This document shows, one piece after another, positions 34,301 through 43,313 of a stretch of DNA of 64,000 nt. Source of the stretch: Heliophilum fasciatum (GTDB taxonomy: Bacteria > Bacillota > Desulfitobacteriia > Heliobacteriales > Heliobacteriaceae); contig NZ_SLXT01000016.1 in the NCBI RefSeq assembly GCF_004341395.1, positions 1 to 64,000 on the forward strand. Direction: 5' to 3'. How positions within the stretch are numbered: position 1 is the stretch's first letter; every line of letters starts with the position of its first letter. The notes beneath the pieces are model-generated. The model searched no databases, had not been told where the DNA came from, and saw only the letters and a program-made list of their open reading frames with translations. The position numbers and the translations under genes were made by a program.

Positions 34301-36688
34301 TTAAAAAATATCCAAACCGGCAAACATGGTGCGGATCTTATCGGCCAAAACACGGCTATCCGCCGCTTGTAAATGAGGATCGTTCATTAAATAACGAACG
34401 GCCCATTCTCTGGCTTGCGTAATCAAGGAGCTGTCCCGTTCCAGATCGGCCACTTTAAAAGCGGGAATGCCGCTTTGCTTGGTACCGATCATCTCACCAG
34501 GCCCACGCAGCTTTAAATCCTCTTCCGCCAGAACAAAGCCATCATCGGTACGCACCATCGCTTGCATCCGCTGCCGACCTTCATCACCTAATTTATCAGC
34601 CACAAGCACACAATAAGAGGGGGATTGTCCCCGGCCCACACGGCCGCGCAACTGGTGAAGCTGAGCCAGACCAAAGCGCTGGGCATCTTCAATCACCATC
34701 ACCGTCGCTTCCGGTACATCGATACCGACCTCCACAACGGTTGTGGCTACTAAAACCGGCGTTTTCCCTTGGGCAAAAGCTTCCATGGCGGCAGCTTTTG
34801 CTTCTTTTTTCAGCTTGCCATGAAGCATCCCGACAGCAAGATCGGGAAAAACATCTTCCGATAACACCTTGAAGCGCTGCTCCACCGCTGCAATATCGAG
34901 TTCTTCGTTCTCCTCAATCGCCGGACAGACCACGTAGGCTCGGCCCCCTTGCGCGATTTCCCGCCGGATCAACTGCTCGATCCGCGGCCACGCTTTGCTG
35001 CTCACATGGGCTGTTTTGATCGGTTGACGCCCCGGCGGACGCTGATCCAGTACAGAAACGTCCAGATCACCGTAGAGCGTCATGGCCAACGTTCGCGGGA
35101 TCGGTGTGGCCGTCATCACCAGCAGATCAGGCAGTTGGCCCTTGCCCCACAAGGTAGCGCGCTGGCGTACACCAAAACGGTGCTGTTCATCAATGATGAC
35201 TAGGCCCAACCGCCGGAATACCACATGCTGCTGCAAAAGCGCATGGGTGCCGACAACAATCGAAACAGAACCGTCTTGCAACGCTTTTAGCAGTTCTTCT
35301 TTGCGCCGCTTGGTCATTCCCCCCGATAAATGCCCCACCGGAATCCCCATGGGCGCCAGCAACCGCTGCCAATTGATCGCATGTTGTTCCGCTAAGATCT
35401 CCGTCGGGGCCATGAAAGCGGCCTGAAATCCGGAAGCGACGGCTTTCACCGCTACCGATGCAGCAACTACGGTCTTACCGGCGCCCACATCACCTTGCAA
35501 AAGACGATTCATCGGTGTTGCCCGTTCCATGTCTTGGCTAATTTCTCGAATCACCCGTTGCTGTGCTTCCGTCAAGGGATAAGGCAGCAATTGCCATAAC
35601 GCTGCCAGTTCCCTTACGGCGGACTGATGCATGACCCCGGTACCACTGGAACCGCGCCGCCGCCGGACCATTTGCCAGGCCATCTGCAGCAAAAAAACCT
35701 CAGTAAAAGCCAACCGCCGCCGCCCCGCTTCGGCTTCCGCCAGCGATGTCGGAAGATGAACACAACGCATCGCCTCAGCGATAGTCATCAAACCAAGCTG
35801 GGTTTGCACCGAAGCCGGCACTGCATCACGGAGCCGTTCGCCATAATTAGCCAACGCCTGCTGGCAAAGTTGCTGTAATTGCCGCTGGGGCAATCCTTCT
35901 GTTGCCGGATAAACCGGTACGATCCCTTGCCGTGCCTCTCCCTGTAGTTCCATATCTTCCACATGCAGTTCTAAGCTATCGCCACGATATTCAGCTTTGC
36001 CAAACACCACAACGGCTGTCCCTGGTGGAAAAGTCCGATGCAAGTGCGGACGGTTAAACCAGATTAACGGCAAAATCCCCGTCCCATCATCAAGCTGGGC
36101 GCGATAGATAATTAAGCCCGGCCGGGTAGGACGATGTTGTTGGGACCGGATAATCCCGGCCACACCGTAATCACCGGGGCTTTGGACAGAAGCGACAAGC
36201 GAAAGGGAACTGCGATCGACATAGCGCGCCGGCAAGTGCCAGAGCAGATCAGCGACCGTTTCGATACCTAATTTTTTTAACCGTCCTGCCCGCTGCGGCC
36301 CAACGCCACGCATAAACTGAATCGGTACATCGCCATCGTTCACCTTCTTAAGTGGACGCGGTTGTATCGTTGGTTCTGCTTCCTTCACCGGCGGATCATG
36401 GAACAAGCCCGTACGCAGTTCCGCCTCCGTTAATAGCTGATCAAACTGTTCTAACAATGCTTGACGCTCACCGGTAGATAAACGCTGATAATCGGCTAAG
36501 CGACTTTCCCAGATTGCCAGCTTCGCTCCCCAGGCAGCTGCATCAGGATTCAAGCACGCCCGCAGATGCTTCAATAACATCCGTCCATGAGCAGCATAAC
36601 CACCGACAACACTTCCGTCGGTACAACCGAATTGTCGCTCACGGCTGGTTACCTGACGCAAAGCACTCCATAACTCCTGCCAACGCAT
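34301..36688 (-). CDS. recG: ATP-dependent DNA helicase RecG
   Basis: Branch-migration helicase that regresses stalled forks. The N-terminal wedge/OB region (about 130-280, ARYVDRSSLS and VAGIIRSQQH) is followed by helicase domains: LLQGDVGAGKTVVAA (motif I), LVIIDEQHRFGV (DEQH, motif II), TATPIPRTLAM (III), TTVVEVGIDVPEATVMVIEDAQRFGLAQLHQLRGRVGRG (V-VI). About 795 residues, with an N-terminal extension of roughly 120 residues, as in several Firmicutes. ATG at 36688 follows GGGAG. It is convergent with gpr with no visible terminator between. Confidence 0.97.
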   Translation of the reverse strand: MRWQELWSALRQVTSRERQFGCTDGSVVGGYAAHGRMLLKHLRACLNPDAAAWGAKLAIWESRLADYQRLSTGERQALLEQFDQLLTEAELRTGLFHDPPVKEAEPTIQPRPLKKVNDGDVPIQFMRGVGPQRAGRLKKLGIETVADLLWHLPARYVDRSSLSLVASVQSPGDYGVAGIIRSQQHRPTRPGLIIYRAQLDDGTGILPLIWFNRPHLHRTFPPGTAVVVFGKAEYRGDSLELHVEDMELQGEARQGIVPVYPATEGLPQRQLQQLCQQALANYGERLRDAVPASVQTQLGLMTIAEAMRCVHLPTSLAEAEAGRRRLAFTEVFLLQMAWQMVRRRRGSSGTGVMHQSAVRELAALWQLLPYPLTEAQQRVIREISQDMERATPMNRLLQGDVGAGKTVVAASVAVKAVASGFQAAFMAPTEILAEQHAINWQRLLAPMGIPVGHLSGGMTKRRKEELLKALQDGSVSIVVGTHALLQQHVVFRRLGLVIIDEQHRFGVRQRATLWGKGQLPDLLVMTATPIPRTLAMTLYGDLDVSVLDQRPPGRQPIKTAHVSSKAWPRIEQLIRREIAQGGRAYVVCPAIEENEELDIAAVEQRFKVLSEDVFPDLAVGMLHGKLKKEAKAAAMEAFAQGKTPVLVATTVVEVGIDVPEATVMVIEDAQRFGLAQLHQLRGRVGRGQSPSYCVLVADKLGDEGRQRMQAMVRTDDGFVLAEEDLKLRGPGEMIGTKQSGIPAFKVADLERDSSLITQAREWAVRYLMNDPHLQAADSRVLADKIRTMFAGLDIF

Positions 36689-36740
36689 GATCGCTGCTCC
36701 CATCTGCCATTGTTTTTTTCCTCCCGATCATCATCAGGCT

Positions 36741-36764
36741 AAAAAAAAACCCGCCTAAGCGGGT
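36741..36764 (-). terminator. terminator overlapping the DUF1858 stop codon
   Basis: The stem ACCCGC/GCGGGT (36749-36754 with 36759-36764) is followed on the minus strand by nine T. The TAG stop of the upstream gene falls in the loop. Confidence 0.85.
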
Positions 36765-36961
36765 GACCCTTCCTGCAAACGATTTAACTCTGCAAGCAAA
36801 GCCTCCAAGTTGAGAGAATGCATCCGCGCACCTTCTTCAATCGTCTCCATGGACGCTCCCATACAAAAAATACAACTCATGCCATGACGCGCTAAAATCT
36901 CCTCGGCACCAGGATACCGCTGGAGTAAATCCATTAGCTTCATGTCCTTGCTGATCATCAT
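36755..36961 (-). CDS. DUF1858 domain protein
   Basis: A 68-residue protein of the DUF1858 (ScdA/RIC N-terminal-like) type: KDMKLMDLLQRYPGAEEILARHGMSCIFCMGASMETIEEGARMHSLNLEALLAELN in pieces. The CIFC pair is the conserved cysteine motif and may bind metal or act in redox; function is not established. ATG at 36961 has AAGGAGG 8 bases upstream; a longer frame to 37012 is not supported. It is divergent from rpmB. Confidence 0.85.
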   Translation of the reverse strand: MMISKDMKLMDLLQRYPGAEEILARHGMSCIFCMGASMETIEEGARMHSLNLEALLAELNRLQEGSPA

Positions 36962-37056
36962 GGTATTTTCCTCCTTCGCTCTTCGCTTTTCTTCACGTAC
37001 TCGTTTCGCCACAATCCCGGTAAAATCCTTTGTTCAAATTGTTCTAAATCTAGACC

Positions 37057-37085
37057 TTGCCAAAGGCACTCACATTTGCTAAAAT
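37057..37085 (+). promoter_or_regulatory. sigma-A promoter of rpmB
   Basis: TTGCCA (37057-37062), a 17-base spacer and TAAAAT (37080-37085), 38 bases before the rpmB ATG. Confidence 0.75.
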
Positions 37086-37123
37086 ACATGAGTGATCTCG
37101 GTGACCCGTGAGGAGGTGGAATT

Positions 37124-37315
37124 ATGGCACGTAAATGCGCCATTTGCGGTAAAGGGGTACAAGTCGGCATGCAAGTAAGTCACTCGCATATCCGTACAAA
37201 ACGCACTTGGTCCCCGAACTTGCAACGAGTTCGCGCGATCGTGGACGGCACCCCGACTCGCCTGAACGTTTGCACGCGCTGCCTCCGTTCCGGCAAAGTC
37301 CAACGCTCGGTTTAA
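37124..37315 (+). CDS. rpmB: 50S ribosomal protein L28
   Basis: A 63-residue protein: [36 protein letters not shown] and [10 protein letters not shown]. Four cysteines in two CxxC pairs mark the zinc-binding form. SD GAGGAGG 7 bases before ATG. It stands alone between its promoter and a bidirectional terminator, as usual in Firmicutes. Confidence 0.97.
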   Translation: MARKCAICGKGVQVGMQVSHSHIRTKRTWSPNLQRVRAIVDGTPTRLNVCTRCLRSGKVQRSV

Positions 37316-37345
37316 TATGCCCAGCATATGTATCCTTAACGGATG

Positions 37346-37380
37346 AAAAATCCCTTTGACCATGTGTCAAGGGGATTTTT
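37346..37380. terminator. terminator downstream of rpmB
   Basis: AAAAATCCC with TTTGAC pairs with GTCAAG and GGGATTTTT around a CATGT loop; T-rich on both strands, so it probably serves rpmB and the Hpt operon. A second hairpin without a T-run (GGAAAGCGG/CCGCTTTCC, 37421-37456) lies between it and the Hpt stop. Confidence 0.8.
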
Positions 37381-37464
37381 GTTTTCTGCCGACCTTTCCA
37401 CTTTTTCACCTACGATCAGAGGAAAGCGGCCATCAACGCATTGACAACCGCTTTCCTGGCTCAC

Positions 37465-37803
37465 TTACTTTCCATAATAGCATCGAATCTCTTCTTTATA
37501 GTCTTCAATCAATTGTACAACTTGAGGAAATCCGGTTTGAACCGACAGTTCATTTTTTTCACGGGCCGCTGCTTCCAGCACTTTCGCCAAAGCAGTGACA
37601 TCCTTCAGATGCAAATTCGCTGCGGAACCTTTGAGATCATGAAAAAGCTTTTTCAACTCTTCGTAATCCATGGAGGGCATCGCACGCTTACAATCAGCCA
37701 GCGTCTCATCAGCCTCTTCAAAAAAAGCTTCAAAGATGTCTTCCAGTTCTTCCGGTTCCAAAAGAAGCGCCTCCGCCACCTTAACAATGTCGATGGTCAT
37801 CAT
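37465..37803 (-). CDS. Hpt domain phosphotransfer protein
   Basis: A 112-residue free-standing histidine phosphotransfer protein. The phosphorylated His lies in KKLFHDLKGSAANLHLKDV, the canonical HxxKG motif, inside a four-helix bundle. It begins 20 bases after the hybrid kinase stop and is the last gene of the sensory operon. It should relay phosphate from the kinase receiver domain to a response regulator encoded elsewhere; no output regulator is in this part of the window. Confidence 0.92.
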   Translation of the reverse strand: MMTIDIVKVAEALLLEPEELEDIFEAFFEEADETLADCKRAMPSMDYEELKKLFHDLKGSAANLHLKDVTALAKVLEAAAREKNELSVQTGFPQVVQLIEDYKEEIRCYYGK

Positions 37804-37823
37804 TCATCATCTCCTGTTAAATA

Positions 37824-39095
37824 TTATGTTTCATTAGAGATTGATTGTTGATACCAACGGGGAATGACCTCACGCAGTTTTTCCGGATTTACAGGCTTGC
37901 TGATATAGTCATCCATGCCGGATGCTAAGCAACGCTCCTGGTCACCTTGCATCGCATTGGCCGTCATAGCCACAATCGGCAAATGGCGTCCAGTGTTTTG
38001 CTCTGACAGACGAATTTGCCTCGTTGCTTCAAAACCGTCCATCTCCGGCATCTGACAGTCCATCAAAACCAAGGCGTAATCACCATTGGCACAAGCTTCT
38101 ACTGCCTCCAGTCCATTATTTACAGCAACCGTTCGATAGCCAAGTTTTTTGAGTAAAAGCACAGCCAGCTTTTGATTCGCCCGGTTGTCTTCAGCCAAAA
38201 GAATCGGCTTTTCCTTTTGATCAACCAGTTCCTTCGCAGGTTCATTGGCTGGCTCTTTCACCATCGGTGGGGTCGTTTCATGGTGGGCGGCAGAGGCTAA
38301 TTTTGCAATCATCTCGAGAAGCTGCGATTGCTTGATCGGCTTGGGTAAATAGGCGTGAAAACCACGACGCAGTGCGTGCTCACCTTTTGTGCGATCATTA
38401 AAACCAGTGACCAAGATCCATTTGACATCCGACAATCCTGGAACACGTTGCAACTGCTCTACTTGCTCTAATTCTTTTTCGTCCGCTGTTTCTCCTTCAA
38501 CAATCACCAAGTTATAAGCAGCGGAGATCGATGGTTGCGGTTGGATCAATTGCCACGCCTCTTGGGCATCAGCAGCAAAAGCATTGGTGAACTCCCAAGC
38601 ATTTAAATATTGATGAATGACTTCAAGGGCACCTTGATTTTTCCCCATCAATAGAATACGTAAATCGGGAAGCCGTTTTTTCGGCGACGGTGCTTCTGCC
38701 TCCAGATCGCTGCGCTGAAGGGGAATCTCTACCCAGAAGGTCGAACCGTGACCTAATTCACTCTCCACGCCAATGGAACCATGCATCATTTCAACCAAGC
38801 GCTTCGAGATGGAAAGGCCCAATCCCGTTCCGCCATACTTGCGTGTTGTCGAACCGTCCGCTTGTGTAAACGGTTGGAATAAGCGTTGTTTCGCTTCGTC
38901 CGACAATCCAATACCGGTGTCACGTACCTCAAACCGCACAAGCACATGGTGATCGTCACTACCGGCAACCGTGGCGACTAAGGACACTTTGCCTTGATTG
39001 GTAAATTTAACGGCGTTGCCTGCAAGATTGAGTAAAATTTGCCGGATCCGCAAGGGGTCCCCGACGAGAAGCGGAGGAATTTGGGGGGGCAACAA
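37824..39095 (-). pseudogene. hybrid histidine kinase, C-terminal part (frameshifted)
   Basis: Second half of one kinase gene whose frame is broken in the C7 run at 39083-39089. With one C removed, VAPPNSS becomes [20 protein letters not shown] and joins smoothly. It carries the ATPase domain ([39 protein letters not shown]), a degenerate receiver (about 150-270, no phosphoacceptor Asp, but AYLPKPIK kept), and a canonical receiver ([36 protein letters not shown]). The full-length protein would be near 935 residues. Either a sequencing or assembly error or a true mutation explains the shift. Confidence 0.88.
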
Positions 39096-40644
39096 AGGTC
39101 ATAAAACTGATGTTTTTTTCATGTGTTTTGGCCACCAGCATCTCCGTGATGCTCTCAACTACATTGAGCATCGAGAAATCTGTTGATTCCAAATCCATCT
39201 TGTCCGCTTCCATTTTGGAAAAATCCAAAATATCATTGATAATTGTCAATAACGAGTTCGCCGATTCACGGACAATCAAAGCAAACTCTCGCTGCTCGCT
39301 GTTGAGGGGCGTATCAATCAAAAGCCCCGTCATACCGATGATGGCATTCATCGGTGTCCGGATTTCATGGCTCATGTTGGCGACAAATTCTGACTTAAGC
39401 CGATTAGATTTTTCCGCTTCTTCTTTGGCGACGAGTAACTCACTATTCAGCTTTTCCAGGTTCATCGCTAATTGCGTTTGTTTTTCGATAGCCTGCAACA
39501 GTTCTTCATCGGTTTTTTTCTTTTCGGCCAGGCTATCTAAAAAGGTGTTAAACCAACGGATCAATTCACCGATCTCGTCACGGGGTCCTTCTTTCAAGCG
39601 AGTTTCATAATCAATCGTCCCTTTGCCGATTTCTTGAAACAAATGGGTGATGCGCTTGATCGGCATTACGTTTTGCCGGGTAAATCTATAACCAAGGAAA
39701 ACCGCAAAAGCAATCGATAAAAACAGCAACAGCAAGGTGTTATCGCGAATTTCTGTCGTGTTTTCAGTAAGCCTATCGAGCGGCACAAAACAAAGCAAGG
39801 ACCATCCACTGTTGACAGAGTGACTATGGGTGATGAACATGTCTTTCCCATCAATATTGGCATTGACAGCATGTCGATCACCATCAAAACACGCTAATAG
39901 GCTTGCGTTGATCCGGCTGCCGATTTTTTCTTTTTGAGGATGGAAGATGATGCGTCCTTTGCTGTCCACAATGACCATGAAGGCATCGCGGCCAAAATTG
40001 GTTTGGATAAAATGCTCATAAAAAGTGTCTACACTGTAGTTGACGAGCAATAAACCAATCGGCCTTTCACGCATCGTCTCTGAATCAAAGGACTTTAACA
40101 CCTTGGCCGCTGTAATCACTTGCTTATGTGTCGAGTTGGCATTGACATTATCTTCAATGCCTGTCCAAATGACTGACTTATCAGTGGTAAGCGCTTCCTG
40201 ATAAATCTTTTCTTTTAGATCGTTGCGGATTGTCTGAACATTTAAGGTATCACCAACATGATAATGGGCATCATTCAACGTGAAAATATCGATGGACACA
40301 AGACCTTTGAGGTTTGTATAGCCGCTTAAGATATAGCCGATTTTCGCTTGCGTAGCCAGACTGGCATAATCACTGGGTGTTCGCTGCCGATCATCGACGA
40401 CGGCTTTAATATCTTCAATGCTGGAGATATTAGCGATCAAACTCTCGACTTCCTGCATCATCCGTTCCATGTAGTCGCGCTGATTACCTACCAGTTCACT
40501 GGTAAAATTACCGGCTTCCTCTTGAATGATGGTTTTTGAGATGCTGTACGATGTCATACCGACCACCATCAGCGGGATGATGCTTGTCGTTAACAAGTAA
40601 AAAATAAATCTCTGGGTGATATTAAGGCTTGGTAATTTATTCAT
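39007..40644 (-). pseudogene. hybrid histidine kinase, N-terminal part (frameshifted)
   Basis: First half of the same gene. A membrane helix ([18 protein letters not shown]), a large extracytoplasmic dCache-like sensor (about 35-290), a second helix ([19 protein letters not shown]), HAMP linker (about 315-365), coiled coil and the dimerisation domain with the phosphorylated His in [18 protein letters not shown]. The true frame leaves at the C7 run at 39083-39089; the final residues [11 protein letters not shown] are out of frame. It begins 23 bases after the substrate-binding lipoprotein gene with no clear SD, suggesting coupled expression and sensing through that protein. Confidence 0.88.
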
Positions 40645-40667
40645 AAGATATTCATATAATTATGGGC

Positions 40668-41675
40668 TTACGGTAGGTTGTCAGCTTGGAGCAACTTGAC
40701 ATCCACCATCGTCTCGACCGGCACAGCATTACCTTGGATCGCGCTCATAGCATACTTCACCCCAGTATACCCTTGCACATCGGCCTGCTGATCAATCGTT
40801 GCCAATAATTTTCCGGTTTGAATCGCTTTTTTCGCTTCTTCCAGCGCATCATAACCGGCTACCAGAACGTCTTTTTTCCCGGTTTGCTCCAAGTATTGAA
40901 GCGCCCCAAGAGCCATCATATCGTTAGCACAAAAAATTACACCAATATTCGGATAGCGTTGAAAAAACTTACCTGTCAATTCCATCGCCTCATCGATTTT
41001 CCACATGGCAGATTGAGACGCCACCAGTTGGATGTTGGGATTTTCACTGAAGGCCCGCTGGGCACCACGCCTACGCTGTTCCCCGTTATCGGTGCCAGGA
41101 ATTCCTTCAATGATCACCGCTTGGGTCGGCTTTTTGATCTTATCACTGAGTACTTTGGCGGCCAGATAGGCCCCCTGCTCATTATTGACGCTGATAAAAG
41201 GAATTTGCCCAAGTCCCATTTCCTGCGAAAGTTTCGGATCCAGCCGATTATCAATATTGATAATCGGAATATTGGCATCTTTAGCCTTTTTCAGTGCCGG
41301 TATCAATTCGGTTGAACTGCCTGGAGCAATGACGATCGCATCAATTTTATCACGAGTCAACTCTTCGACGATCGCGATCTGTTGTTCAATCGACGTCTCC
41401 TTGGCCCCTACTTTAACAATTAAGTTGATACCGAGTTCACTTTCCGCACGGCGTGCACCTTTTTCCATCTCGATAAAAAAAGGATTAGTCAGTGTTTTCA
41501 TGACTAAGGCAATATTCTTTTTAGGCTTCAAATCTTGATTTTCCGGTTGTTTTTTTGTTCCGCCATCATCGGCAATCAATGGATTCGTCTTTGCTGCCGT
41601 CGAACCTCCACAGGCAGACAACATAACCATCATCAACAACAATAATACTCCGAGCAAACTTTTTTTCATACTCAT
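40668..41675 (-). CDS. periplasmic-binding-type lipoprotein (RbsB-like), sensory context
   Basis: A 335-residue exported lipoprotein: signal peptide with lipobox LSAC, then a type 1 periplasmic-binding fold of the ribose/autoinducer class (NIALVMKTLTNPFFIEMEKGARRAESELGI, DAIVIAPGSSTELIPALKKA, IPIINIDNRLD, GVIFCANDMMALGALQYLEQTG). No ABC permease or ATPase adjoins it; instead a dCache hybrid kinase follows 23 bases downstream, so it most likely presents a ligand, perhaps a sugar, to the kinase sensor. ATG at 41675 has AAAGGAG 7 bases upstream. Confidence 0.9.
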   Translation of the reverse strand: MSMKKSLLGVLLLLMMVMLSACGGSTAAKTNPLIADDGGTKKQPENQDLKPKKNIALVMKTLTNPFFIEMEKGARRAESELGINLIVKVGAKETSIEQQIAIVEELTRDKIDAIVIAPGSSTELIPALKKAKDANIPIINIDNRLDPKLSQEMGLGQIPFISVNNEQGAYLAAKVLSDKIKKPTQAVIIEGIPGTDNGEQRRRGAQRAFSENPNIQLVASQSAMWKIDEAMELTGKFFQRYPNIGVIFCANDMMALGALQYLEQTGKKDVLVAGYDALEEAKKAIQTGKLLATIDQQADVQGYTGVKYAMSAIQGNAVPVETMVDVKLLQADNLP

Positions 41676-41782
41676 TGCCCATCTCCTTTCTTTATCGCCA
41701 GACACCTATGCAGGAATCAAGAACGAGTTCGACAAATTTTTAATATTTCCTTCGTTTTTCCTCTTATATTCTTATTTTCCGC

Positions 41783-41826
41783 CATTGATCTTTTTCTTAA
41801 AAGTCATTGATCTTTTCCTTAAAAAT
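41783..41826. repeat. 22-bp tandem repeat upstream of the sensory operon
   Basis: Two consecutive 22-base units, 41783-41804 and 41805-41826, each starting CATTGATCTTTT, match at 20 of 22 positions. The period is two helical turns, as in many response-regulator boxes. It lies 108-151 bases before the lipoprotein ATG and abuts the FliD-like terminator. Confidence 0.7.
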
Positions 41827-41854
41827 GCCTGATTACATTACATAATCAGGCATT
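41820..41854 (-). terminator. terminator downstream of the FliD-like gene
   Basis: The 12-bp perfect stem AATGCCTGATTA/TAATCAGGCATT (41824-41835 with 41843-41854) is followed on the minus strand by TTTAAGG. The T-run overlaps the tandem repeat. Confidence 0.8.
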
Positions 41855-41874
41855 CACAAGAAAGATCATAAAAC

Positions 41875-43179
41875 TCACAGGAAAAAGTTAAAACTGCCGC
41901 CGGCACTGGCATACTGCGCATAAAAACGATTTGGTTGGCTAAACAACAAGTACTGGTTAAGTTGGGACGCCATCTGTTGCTGCTGCGCTTGCACATCATT
42001 GTTGCCTTGAATCAATGCTGTAACAGGCGAATTCAGTAAGTTGCTTGTTCGCCGTTCCATCGCAGGTGCCAATCCGCCGGCACCACCGATAAGATTTTTG
42101 GTACTTTCATAGTTATTTTGCAACGATCGATCAAGCTTGCTTTGATCCAGGCTAAGTTGATTATCGGCTTGCACTGTAATTCCGATGTCATCCAAAGCCT
42201 CTTCACGATCATTGGCAAACTGAGTAAATCGTTGCATCACTCGATTGCTGATTAAGCCGGATTGATCTTGCATGGTCACAATCGCTTGGTTGTACTCTTC
42301 GATCAAGGCGCTCACTTGCTTGATGATCGCCGAACGATCACGATCTACGGTAACCGTTACTGGGTTATCGTTAGTAGTCACACCTTTTAAAGTGGCCGTT
42401 ACTTTTCCGTTATCCAATTGTACCGTATTGCTGGCTTGTTCATAATCTTTACCATCAACGGAATATTTGGCGTTGCGTGCTTCCGTTGTTTGATGATTCA
42501 TTTGCGTAGCCGTCAACAAATCACCTGAACCGGCAGTGAGCGTAAAGGCATTGGCTGTACCAGTTTTATCGGCTGTGAGGACAAGCTTACTGTAACGCAC
42601 ACCATCGGTCGTCGATTCAACGACCCTGGCCGTTACGCCGGCTTTAGCATCATTGACGGCCCTGGCGACTTTATTAAGTGCACCCAGATTCGTATCGAGA
42701 GAAGAAAAGTTGACGGAAACGTTCTTAGTTACGCCGCCCACTTGAAGGCCAAAGGACTGGGTGCCCGCTTGCATGGTTTGCAGATCATTCGATCGCAAGG
42801 TATTGCTTGTGGTCTGCTTGGCCGTAGCTACCTGCGACACCTCAATTTTATAGGTACCGACAGTCGCACGGTTACTTGCTTGTACGCCCAAAACATTACT
42901 GTTGGAAACATCAGCTTTGCGCACATCAAAGATGTTGTTCTTACTGGTTGTGTTGAGTGTACTGCTCGCTTCTTTCACTTGCGTAAAAGACTGGCGAACG
43001 TCCTGGGCTGCCGTTGCTGTTTTTTCCTTCCATGGATTAAACGAAGCAATCTGCTCAAATAACGGCGGTTGTTGCGGCATAAAATTACGATTCGGCGGCA
43101 TCATCGGCGGGTACTGCACAGCCGGCCGCACATACGACAGCATCGTTTTATAAGCACTGTAACCGAAATTATTGATCAT
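41875..43179 (-). CDS. FliD-like flagellar hook-associated protein, orphan
   Basis: A 434-residue protein with FliD features: VLGVQASNRATVGTYKIEVSQVATAKQTTSN resembles the FliD N-domain, and about 225-430 the FliD C-domain (NPVTVTVDRDRSAIIKQVSALIEEYNQAIVTM, DDIGITVQADNQLSLDQSKLDRSL). The usual N-terminal segment (GLASGMDTD type) is missing; instead residues 1-50 are rich in Pro, Met and Phe. No other flagellar structural gene adjoins it. It might be a second filament cap or an adhesin derived from FliD. ATG follows a GGAGGGG SD. Confidence 0.72.
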   Translation of the reverse strand: MINNFGYSAYKTMLSYVRPAVQYPPMMPPNRNFMPQQPPLFEQIASFNPWKEKTATAAQDVRQSFTQVKEASSTLNTTSKNNIFDVRKADVSNSNVLGVQASNRATVGTYKIEVSQVATAKQTTSNTLRSNDLQTMQAGTQSFGLQVGGVTKNVSVNFSSLDTNLGALNKVARAVNDAKAGVTARVVESTTDGVRYSKLVLTADKTGTANAFTLTAGSGDLLTATQMNHQTTEARNAKYSVDGKDYEQASNTVQLDNGKVTATLKGVTTNDNPVTVTVDRDRSAIIKQVSALIEEYNQAIVTMQDQSGLISNRVMQRFTQFANDREEALDDIGITVQADNQLSLDQSKLDRSLQNNYESTKNLIGGAGGLAPAMERRTSNLLNSPVTALIQGNNDVQAQQQQMASQLNQYLLFSQPNRFYAQYASAGGSFNFFL

Positions 43180-43236
43180 GGTTCTCCCCTCCTAGGCCCC
43201 ATTCACAATCGGTTATGGATTGATCTACTCTTTTTC

Positions 43237-43245
43237 ATTGTACCA
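43237..43245 (-). promoter_or_regulatory. extended -10 element before the FliD-like gene
   Basis: TGGTACAAT on the minus strand, a TGn-extended -10, 58 bases before the start. No good -35 is seen, and no flagellar sigma-D sequence was found. Confidence 0.4.
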
Positions 43246-43313
43246 TATATAACATTTTGATTCCATATTGTTGAATACTTTCATTGAATAAAAGTATCTT
43301 GATGGTGCTTCAT

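Noticed and set aside
39083-39089. Programmed ribosomal frameshift in the kinase gene
   Set aside because: The run is C7 rather than an A/U-rich slippery heptamer, and no downstream stimulatory hairpin is evident; an indel is simpler.
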